Positions 23,318 to 29,332 of a stretch of 29,332 nt of DNA are shown here, one piece after another; positions within the stretch are counted from its first letter, which is position 1; every line of letters starts with the position of its first letter. The position numbers were made by a program, and so were the translations under genes. Source of the DNA: Flavobacteriales bacterium UBA6772 (lineage in GTDB: Bacteria; Bacteroidota; Bacteroidia; Flavobacteriales; UBA7430); NCBI GenBank assembly GCA_002453265.1, contig DKGK01000047.1, forward strand, positions 24,031-53,362, given 5' to 3'. The notes below the pieces were generated by a model, which was not told the DNA's origin, did no database searches, and worked only from the letters and a program-made list of their open reading frames with translations.

Positions 23318-24337
23318 ATGAGAAATTTTGATTATACCGATTTACAAGCTGAATTAGTTAAGAAACCAAGTATTGTTATCACTACACACCGTGGACCTGA
23401 TGGTGATGCGATGGGTTCTAGTTTGGCTTTATACCAAGTGTTGTTAGCACAGAATTACAATGTTAAAGTTATAGTGCCTAATGGCTATCCTAAGTTTTTA
23501 CATTGGTTGCCAAAAAATGAGGATGTTCTAGAATACGAAGGAAACGAATCTGAAGCCAAGGAACTTATTACTGCGGCAGATTTACTCTTTTGTTTGGATT
23601 TTAACGATCTACGCAGAACCGATATGATGTGTGAATCTTTAGAGCAATCAACTGCAAAAAAGGTAATGATAGACCACCATCAAGAACCCAAAGGTTTTGC
23701 GGACTTTACTTTTTCTGTTCCAACTGTTTGTTCTACTTGTCAGCTTATTTTTGAGTTTATCGAAATGATGTCTTGGACGGAATTTTTAAATGTTGACATA
23801 GCCAAATGTATTTACACTGGTATGGTTACCGATACAGGATCATTCCGTTTTTCATCTGTAGATAAAAGAACCCACGAAATAGCTGCACGACTAATCGATT
23901 TAGGCTTGCAGCAAGCCGAAGTTCATCAAACACTTTTCGATACCAATAAAGAAAGCCGTTTAAAATTACTAGGCTACTGCTTGAGCGAGAAATTAGAAGT
24001 TTTACCAGAATATCATACAGCAATAATGAGTCTTACAAGAGATGAATTAGAACGTTTTGATTTTGTTAAGGGCGATACAGAAGGCTTTGTAAATTATGCA
24101 CTCTCTATAGAAGGAGTTGTTTTTACAGCCTTTTTTGTGAAATACGACGATAAAGTGAAAATTTCGTTTAGAAGTATTAACCAGTTTAGAGCAAACTTAC
24201 TGTCTAAAGAACACTTTAGTGGAGGCGGACATATTAATGCTTCTGGAGGAATGTTTGAAGGTAGTATGGAAGATGCAATTGCGAAGTTTAAAAAAGTATT
24301 ACCCGATTTTAAAGAGGAACTTATAACAAATAGCTAA
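23318..24337 (+). CDS. DHH-family phosphoesterase (NrnA-type oligoribonuclease / pAp phosphatase)
   Basis: Cytoplasmic DHH/DHHA1 phosphoesterase of 339 residues from the ATG at 23318; an in-frame TTG three codons upstream is unnecessary. Metal-binding motifs are HRGPDGDAMGSS (24-35), CLDFND (92-97), IDHHQEP (118-124) and TDTGSFRFSS (170-179). The nucleotide-binding GGGHINASGG follows at about 301-310. Relatives degrade nano-RNA and dephosphorylate 3'-phosphoadenosine-5'-phosphate, recycling sulfate-assimilation by-product. The pattern is NrnA-like rather than RecJ, since it is short and lacks RecJ-specific regions. It is preceded by 50 bases after the Smr gene and may continue that transcript. 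Confidence 0.92.
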   Translation: MRNFDYTDLQAELVKKPSIVITTHRGPDGDAMGSSLALYQVLLAQNYNVKVIVPNGYPKFLHWLPKNEDVLEYEGNESEAKELITAADLLFCLDFNDLRRTDMMCESLEQSTAKKVMIDHHQEPKGFADFTFSVPTVCSTCQLIFEFIEMMSWTEFLNVDIAKCIYTGMVTDTGSFRFSSVDKRTHEIAARLIDLGLQQAEVHQTLFDTNKESRLKLLGYCLSEKLEVLPEYHTAIMSLTRDELERFDFVKGDTEGFVNYALSIEGVVFTAFFVKYDDKVKISFRSINQFRANLLSKEHFSGGGHINASGGMFEGSMEDAIAKFKKVLPDFKEELITNS

Positions 24338-24374
24338 ACTTTGTTAATCTGTGTTTTATGCTTTTAGAAAAAAG

Positions 24375-24382
24375 TATCTTTG
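24375..24382 (+). promoter_or_regulatory. -7 promoter element for the tandem isomerase genes
   Basis: TATCTTTG matches TAnnTTTG exactly, 40 bases before the ATG of the lipoprotein isomerase. The T-rich stretch near 24353-24356 is only a weak -33 candidate. Confidence 0.55.
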
Positions 24383-24422
24383 CAAAGTTTAAAAGGAAAT
24401 TAATAAACCAAAATAAATCGAA

Positions 24423-25475
24423 ATGAAAAAAGTAATTCTTGTTTGTGCATTATTATTCGGATTAGGAGCGCAGTCTTGCGACTCAAATAGTACTGTTACT
24501 AAAGTAGACGAAATTCTAAATCCTGCTTCTATAGAAGACAAAGGAATGTTTGCTCAAATACTTACCAACAAAGGAACGATAGATTTAGTATTAGAATTTC
24601 AAAGAACTCCTTTAACTGTAGCGAATTTTGTTGGTTTAGCTGAAGGTACAAAAGTAAACAACGAAAAAGATTTAGGTGTTCCTTATTACGATGGTTTGGT
24701 TTTTCACCGTGTAATTAAAGACTTCATGGTTCAAGGTGGTTGTCCACAAGGAACAGGTTCTGGAGATCCTGGTTATTCTTTTGCTGACGAGTTTCATGCA
24801 GCCTTAACCCACAGTGGTCCTGGTATTTTATCTATGGCTAATTCGGGTCCTGCTACAAATGGATCTCAGTTTTTTATCACACATAAAGAAACACCTTGGT
24901 TAGATAATAAGCATTCTATTTACGGACACGTAGTAGATTCTGTTTCTCAAGATATTGTAAATCTTATTGAGACTGGAGATACAATTATTTCTGTTTCTAT
25001 TATTAGAAATGGTCGTTTGGCTAAGAAATTTAATGCAGAGGAAGTATTTGCTGCGTCTGAGGCTTTAGCCGTTGAAAATGCACTATTAGCAGTAGAGAAA
25101 GCAAAAGCTGAATTGGCAGAACTAACCGAAGGATTTACTGAAACTCCAAGTGGTTTATTTTACAAGATGGATACAATTGGAAATGGAGTTTATCCAGAAG
25201 CTTCACAAACAGTAAAAGTACATTATACGGGATCTCTTACAGACGGTACTGTGTTTGATTCATCTGTAAAAAGAGGTACACCTATTGATTTCCCTATTGG
25301 TGTAGGTAGAGTTATCCCTGGTTGGGACGAAGGTATTGCATTGCTTTCTGTAGGTGGAAAAGCAACCTTAATTATACCATCGCATTTAGCCTATGGAGCA
25401 AAAGGAGCAGGAGGAGTTATTCCTCCGAACGCTACCTTGATTTTTGAAGTAGAATTAATTGAAATTGCTAAATAA
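24423..25475 (+). CDS. Exported lipoprotein peptidyl-prolyl isomerase, cyclophilin-FKBP fusion
   Basis: Folding catalyst of 350 residues. The signal peptide ends at the lipobox-like AQSC (C19), so it should be an envelope lipoprotein. A cyclophilin domain (about 40-195) has the catalytic FHR (R96), FMVQGG (101-106) and NGSQFFIT (146-153). A helical linker rich in Ala, Glu and Lys (205-235) joins it to an FKBP domain (262-348) with VHYTG, GTVFDSS, VIPGWDEG (297-304) and HLAYGAKG (321-328). Both active sites look intact. The second fusion gene begins eight bases after this stop. The pair are paralogues with the same domain order, this one outside the cytoplasm and the next inside. Confidence 0.93.
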   Translation: MKKVILVCALLFGLGAQSCDSNSTVTKVDEILNPASIEDKGMFAQILTNKGTIDLVLEFQRTPLTVANFVGLAEGTKVNNEKDLGVPYYDGLVFHRVIKDFMVQGGCPQGTGSGDPGYSFADEFHAALTHSGPGILSMANSGPATNGSQFFITHKETPWLDNKHSIYGHVVDSVSQDIVNLIETGDTIISVSIIRNGRLAKKFNAEEVFAASEALAVENALLAVEKAKAELAELTEGFTETPSGLFYKMDTIGNGVYPEASQTVKVHYTGSLTDGTVFDSSVKRGTPIDFPIGVGRVIPGWDEGIALLSVGGKATLIIPSHLAYGAKGAGGVIPPNATLIFEVELIEIAK

Positions 25476-25483
25476 GTATATTG

Positions 25484-26428
25484 ATGAAGGACGGATTATA
25501 CGCCGAGATTAAAACAAACAAGGGTGACATCACTCTTGCTTTAGAATTCGAAAAATGCCCTATGACTGTAGCTAACTTTGTTGGTTTGGCCGAAGGTGAG
25601 ATACCGAATAAAGAAAAAGAAAACGGAGCTGCTTATTACAATGGCTTAAAGTTTCATCGTGTTATAGCAGATTTTATGGTGCAAGGTGGTTGCCCTAAAG
25701 GTTCTGGTGTAGGTGGACCTGGATACGATTTTCCAGATGAGTTTCACCCTGACTTAAAGCACACAGGACCTGGTATTTTGTCTATGGCTAACGCAGGCCC
25801 AGGAACAAACGGTTCTCAGTTTTTTATTACCCATATCGCTACAGATTGGTTAGATAATAAACACACTGTTTTTGGTAATGTTATCGAAGGAATGGATGTG
25901 GTTAACACAATCGCTCAAGACGATATGTTAGAAACAATTACGATTAAGAGAGTAGGTGATGCTGCACTTAATTTTGATGCACCTACTATTTTTGCAAATG
26001 CAATTAACAATTTAGGAGCTAGCGAAAAAAAGTCTGAAAAATCTGCTGCTTTAGCAATACAAAAACAAATTGCCGATAAATACCCAAACGCTCGTAAGAC
26101 GGAGTCTGGTTTATTATTCGCCAATGAGGTTGCTGGAACTGGTATGGACGCTATTGTTGGTAAAACAGTTTCGGTACATTACACAGGTCGTTTAATGGAC
26201 GGAACCGTATTCGATTCTTCTGTTGAACGTGGTGATCCTATCGATTTTACTCTTGGTGGTGGAATGGTTATTAAAGGATGGGACGAAGGTATCGCTCAAA
26301 TGAAAGTGGGGGGTAAAGCAACACTTATTATTCCTTTCCATTTAGCTTACGGTGAAAGAGGTTATCCGCCTGTAATTCCAGCTAAAGCTACTTTAGAATT
26401 TGATGTTGAATTGGTGAATGTAAAGTAA
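25484..26428 (+). CDS. Cytoplasmic peptidyl-prolyl isomerase, cyclophilin-FKBP fusion
   Basis: Paralogue of the preceding gene: 314 residues from the ATG at 25484 (a TTG lies directly before it). There is no signal peptide; the cyclophilin fold begins at once with LYAEIKTNKGDITL. Catalytic R59 is in FHR, with FMVQGG at 64-69 and NGSQFFIT at 109-116. The linker (180-205) leads to an FKBP domain (about 228-313) with VHYTG, GTVFDSS, VIKGWDEG (262-269) and HLAYGERG (286-293). The two-residue-shorter flap near GYPPVIP distinguishes it from its neighbour. Expected to speed proline isomerisation during cytoplasmic folding. It ends the unit, followed by a strong terminator. Confidence 0.93.
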   Translation: MKDGLYAEIKTNKGDITLALEFEKCPMTVANFVGLAEGEIPNKEKENGAAYYNGLKFHRVIADFMVQGGCPKGSGVGGPGYDFPDEFHPDLKHTGPGILSMANAGPGTNGSQFFITHIATDWLDNKHTVFGNVIEGMDVVNTIAQDDMLETITIKRVGDAALNFDAPTIFANAINNLGASEKKSEKSAALAIQKQIADKYPNARKTESGLLFANEVAGTGMDAIVGKTVSVHYTGRLMDGTVFDSSVERGDPIDFTLGGGMVIKGWDEGIAQMKVGGKATLIIPFHLAYGERGYPPVIPAKATLEFDVELVNVK

Positions 26429-26452
26429 TTTGCATTTTTAGTTATAGAATTT

Positions 26453-26479
26453 AAGCCCCGCATTTTGCGGGGCTTTTTT
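26453..26479 (+). terminator. Intrinsic terminator of the tandem isomerase genes
   Basis: Perfect 10-bp GC-rich hairpin, 26453-26462 (AAGCCCCGCA) and 26466-26475, with a 3-base loop, running into TTTTTT. It starts 25 bases after the second isomerase stop. Confidence 0.93.
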
Positions 26480-26544
26480 ATTGGAATTAAAATGGTATTA
26501 GGGGTTAGGTTACTAGTGAATAATTGAGAATTAACAGCTACTTA

Positions 26545-27603
26545 TTAATTGTTGAACTGAAATCCGCTAAAGTCTTCAGTGCTTTTAACTTGATAGCCTT
26601 GTCCTGGAATTAAATTTCCAATTCCGTTAAAGTTGAACTCTGGATAATAGACTTCTCCTAAATTGTTTTTTACGATTATAATATAGTCCGCAGCACTTTC
26701 GAACATAACAGGTGCATCTTCTGGTGTACTGTTTACATATCCTATAAGATTCCATCCTGCCATAAAATCGATACTAATTTCTGGACTGCAATTTTCAATT
26801 TCTAAATTAAGTGAGTCGATAGTTGTATTCAGAATGTTAAGGTTTTCATTTTGCAATTGATAAGCATTTTGCCAAGTTTGAGTACACGAATTGTCATCAA
26901 TATTAGCTAATGTATTATATTCAAAATAGAAAGGATTTGTACATCCATAAACGATTAAGTTAATGCATAAAACTTCTTGGTAGCCAGAGTTCGCTTCTAT
27001 ACTATATTCTAAATAATTAGCATCCATACAGCCAATAGTAATTGCAACACAAGAATCATCATCGGTATTTGCCAAAGGATTATAGTTAAAAGCAGTTTCG
27101 TCTGTACAACCATATACAGTATAAAAGCAAGAGCCATCGTCTGTAATTGCAAGAGGATTAAAGTTAGCAGCATTTACTTCCATGCAACCGCTTATTTCAA
27201 AAATGGGTTGAATTTCGAAAGGCTCATTTAAGGTGCCTAAAACAGCATTACTTATAAAGCTAAGTTCTCCAGCATTAACGGTTTCATTATTCATATAAAC
27301 CTTAATTGTATAACTAGCGGATGCAGAATTTCCATAAACTAGTACAAAAGCCAAATTCGCAGAAATAGGCTCGAAGAAAGTATTTGTGGTAGAAACTCCA
27401 ACACATTCATCTCCATCAAAAACGCCAATAGTAATTTCTTCTGTAACATAATACGCATCTTCATTTAAAACAACTGTTGTTAAAGTCATTGAATGTTCAA
27501 ATGCGTTAGGATTTACATTCCAATTAGGTGTTTGAGCAAAAAGTTGTGTAGTACAGAGTAAGAAAACCAAAAAGAAGCTTTTTTCTTTAGGTATTAGAGT
27601 CAT
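26545..27603 (-). CDS. Secreted protein with four GCxD...DDGSC-type repeats, function unknown
   Basis: Predicted extracellular or surface protein. From the ATG at 27603 it has 352 residues and begins with a clean signal peptide (PKEKSFFLVFLLCTTQLFAQ, cut after LFA). ATGs at 27618 and 27624 are in frame, but the promoter at 27635-27665 would leave almost no leader for them. In numbering from 27624 the order is: a beta-rich domain (33-140); four cysteine/aspartate repeats starting GC at 147, 172, 198 and 227, of which the third is degenerate; a short coiled coil (252-278); and a C-terminal domain with AGWNLIGY (289-296) and PGQGYQV. Similar domains decorate secreted flavobacterial proteins; no enzyme motif or classical C-terminal sorting signal is seen. 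Confidence 0.85.
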   Translation of the reverse strand: MTLIPKEKSFFLVFLLCTTQLFAQTPNWNVNPNAFEHSMTLTTVVLNEDAYYVTEEITIGVFDGDECVGVSTTNTFFEPISANLAFVLVYGNSASASYTIKVYMNNETVNAGELSFISNAVLGTLNEPFEIQPIFEISGCMEVNAANFNPLAITDDGSCFYTVYGCTDETAFNYNPLANTDDDSCVAITIGCMDANYLEYSIEANSGYQEVLCINLIVYGCTNPFYFEYNTLANIDDNSCTQTWQNAYQLQNENLNILNTTIDSLNLEIENCSPEISIDFMAGWNLIGYVNSTPEDAPVMFESAADYIIIVKNNLGEVYYPEFNFNGIGNLIPGQGYQVKSTEDFSGFQFNN

Positions 27604-27634
27604 AATTGTGAAAATCATATTCATAAATTTTATC

Positions 27635-27665
27635 TAAAGATAATTGAATATATTTAGCATAACAA
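27635..27665 (-). promoter_or_regulatory. Promoter for the GCxD-repeat protein gene
   Basis: On the minus strand TTG (27665-27663) and TATCTTTA (27642-27635) are separated by 20 bases, one mismatch from TAnnTTTG. Expected transcription start is about 27628. That favours translation from the ATG at 27603 over the ATGs at 27618 and 27624. Confidence 0.45.
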
Positions 27666-27864
27666 TTTTTTTATTTTTTGTTATAGTTTTTAAATATATC
27701 TTCAGCATCTTGTTAATATAAGTGTTGTTTCAAATAATAAACTTCAGAATATTTGGTCGGTTTTATGAGCCCTATTGTCAGCTATTTGTTAGTATTGTTT
27801 TTATAATGAGGCTCATTAAAAAGTCAAGTCATTAGTTGTGAGTGAATTGATTCATAATTATTGT

Positions 27865-27895
27865 TTTGCTAGACAGTATAAATTTCATATATTTA
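27865..27895 (+). promoter_or_regulatory. Promoter for the cupredoxin-hydrolase gene
   Basis: TTTG (27865-27868), exactly 19 bases, then TATATTTA (27888-27895): the standard Bacteroidota spacing with one mismatch in the last position of the -7 box. The ATG follows 23 bases later. Confidence 0.55.
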
Positions 27896-27918
27896 GGCTG
27901 TATTAACTAAAACCTCAT

Positions 27919-29332
27919 ATGATGAAAAAACAAATTACTAAAATCATGGCACTTGCTATGGTATTAATAACCTCCTCTGCTTTTGCACAAGACGTGCATT
28001 TTGTGGATGTGGGTTCTTATTATTATAGCCCTCAAGTACTAGAAATAGAATCCGGAGATATGGTCACGTGGACAAATTCTGGCGGTTTTCATGATGTAAA
28101 TTTTAACATTAGTGTCCTAAGTGGTGCCTCTTTCGGCAATCCGAGTTCTAGTTCTTTAGGATCTAATTCAGGTGGTAATATGGGGTCAATCACTTTCGAT
28201 ATTCCAGGAACGTATAACTACGATTGCTCTATAGGACAACACGCTGCTAATGGTATGACTGGAACAATCGTTGTTAGTCAACCTGCAGGTTTCTTCCCTC
28301 CAGTTGGGTCTGTATATAATAGCGATAGTACTGAAGTTACTCTTCCGAGTGCTGAAGTAGGTACTGCCTACGACAATACTATTTCTTTTTATGCAACTAA
28401 CGAAATAGAAATGGAAATCAGTGGATCTCCTGTTGCATTAACTTTTCTTTCTGCTCAAATACTTTCAGTTGATGTTCCTGATGGAATGAGTACTTCATGT
28501 TCCCCAGGAGACTGCTTTTTTGGCCCTAATGCTTGGGGAGAAGTAAACTTATTTGGAGCACCTTCTAATGGTGGAGTTTACGATCTAAACTTAACTGCAA
28601 TGGTTACTGTTAACCTTGCAAACTTAGGTATAGATTCTGACCTAACTTTCCCTGTTCCTTATAATGGCGAAAATGCTGTTTTAAACATGGCTTTAGGTGG
28701 AGACTATTCTGCTGTAAATGGATTTATCCCAAACTTTATTTTAAATGTTGATGGAGCAATTGCAACTGTTTCTGGTTGTATGGATGCTTCTGCAACAAAT
28801 TATAATGCAGATGCTACAGAAGATGATGGATCTTGTGAATACCCTTCCGCTAATGAAGGTGTTCGTTATCAAGATGAAATATTTACTGATGTAACTGTTA
28901 CTTCAGATGTAGTATATGGTGCTAATATCGAAATCTTAACACAAGCTCCTGTTTTAATAGATCTTAAGATGGACGTTTATGAGCCTACAGGAGATATCGA
29001 AACAAATAGACCAGTAGTTATAATGTTACATACAGGTTCGTTCTTACCAGCAATAGTAAATGGTCAAGCAACTGGAGGAAAAACCGATTTAGCAATTGTA
29101 GAAATGTGTAAACGTTTCGCTAAAAAAGGTTATGTAGCTGTAGCTGTAGATTACCGTTTAGGATGGAACCCAATTTCTACATCAGCTGATGTAAGAAGAT
29201 CTACTCTTATTCAAGCAGCTTACCGTGGATTACAAGATACTAAAACTGCTGTTCGATTCTTAAGAAAATCGGCTGCTGAGGATGGAAATCCTTACGGAGT
29301 TGGTGAACAATTTGCAGTAGGTGGAAACGGAA
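27919..29332 (+). CDS. Secreted cupredoxin / DDGSC-repeat / alpha-beta-hydrolase fusion (3' end outside window)
   Basis: Partial gene: 471 codons are visible with no stop. Two adjacent ATGs (27919, 27922) can start it; numbering is from the first. A signal peptide (1-23, cut after SAFA) precedes a cupredoxin domain (about 26-120) with a full type 1 copper set: H58 (GGFHDV), C103, H108 and M113 (C-x4-H-x4-M). A beta-rich region (about 125-283) and one GCMD...DDGSC repeat (286-306) follow. Then comes the start of an alpha/beta hydrolase of carboxylesterase style: VVIMLHTGSF as oxyanion-type strand, VAVAVDYRLG, and an AVGGNG elbow at the very end. The elbow aligns Gly with the expected nucleophile Ser. 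Copper binding is well supported; hydrolase activity is uncertain. Confidence 0.85.
   Translation, partial: MMKKQITKIMALAMVLITSSAFAQDVHFVDVGSYYYSPQVLEIESGDMVTWTNSGGFHDVNFNISVLSGASFGNPSSSSLGSNSGGNMGSITFDIPGTYNYDCSIGQHAANGMTGTIVVSQPAGFFPPVGSVYNSDSTEVTLPSAEVGTAYDNTISFYATNEIEMEISGSPVALTFLSAQILSVDVPDGMSTSCSPGDCFFGPNAWGEVNLFGAPSNGGVYDLNLTAMVTVNLANLGIDSDLTFPVPYNGENAVLNMALGGDYSAVNGFIPNFILNVDGAIATVSGCMDASATNYNADATEDDGSCEYPSANEGVRYQDEIFTDVTVTSDVVYGANIEILTQAPVLIDLKMDVYEPTGDIETNRPVVIMLHTGSFLPAIVNGQATGGKTDLAIVEMCKRFAKKGYVAVAVDYRLGWNPISTSADVRRSTLIQAAYRGLQDTKTAVRFLRKSAAEDGNPYGVGEQFAVGGNG

Overview
The window is AT-rich chromosomal DNA from a member of the Bacteroidota, most likely order Flavobacteriales. 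Four things point there. The promoters look like the Bacteroidota TTTG / TAnnTTTG type. NusB is unusually long, about 310 residues. There are families largely confined to the phylum (a DUF3276 PUR-type nucleic-acid-binding protein, a DUF7935-like protein, a short YbbR-like protein). Secreted proteins carry GCxD...DDGSC cysteine/aspartate repeats typical of marine flavobacteria. I saw no rRNA, tRNA, CRISPR array, insertion sequence or phage gene.

Layout. 0.2-7.4 kb (minus strand): potassium transporter subunit (TrkH/KtrB) behind an RfaE1-type sugar kinase; a class I aminotransferase with its own terminator; a nusB-DUF1573-yajC operon; a leucine-dehydrogenase-type enzyme with its own terminator. 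7.6-9.8 kb (plus): an MsbA-like ABC half-transporter and the PUR-type protein. 9.9-10.4 kb (minus): a membrane-anchored protein of unknown function. 10.5-12.1 kb (plus): YbbR-like protein and coaE. 12.1-16.7 kb (minus): a YciO/Sua5-family protein, a large FAD + Fe-S dehydrogenase and a DUF1338 (HglS-type) enzyme. 16.8-17.3 kb (plus): a divergent Lrp/AsnC regulator. 17.3-18.25 kb: a 944-base gap with inverted repeats but no convincing gene. 18.25-23.3 kb (plus): a tightly packed operon of dapF, a GNAT acetyltransferase, a seven-heme TPR lipoprotein, mltG and a Smr-domain protein. 23.3-26.4 kb (plus): a DHH phosphoesterase (NrnA type) and two tandem cyclophilin-FKBP fusion isomerases, one exported and one cytoplasmic. 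26.5-29.3 kb: two divergent secreted proteins sharing the GCxD...DDGSC repeat. The second is a cupredoxin fused to an alpha/beta-hydrolase and runs off the window end.

Most of this is housekeeping. The most informative neighbourhood is the DUF1338 enzyme, the YdiJ-like FAD/Fe-S dehydrogenase and the Lrp regulator. In Pseudomonas putida these two enzyme families act in sequence (2-oxoadipate to D-2-hydroxyglutarate to 2-oxoglutarate) at the end of lysine degradation, so this looks like an Lrp-controlled lysine/2-oxoadipate module. The most unusual proteins are the cupredoxin-hydrolase fusion, whose visible nucleophile elbow seems to have Gly where Ser is expected, and the seven-heme TPR lipoprotein inside a cell-wall operon.
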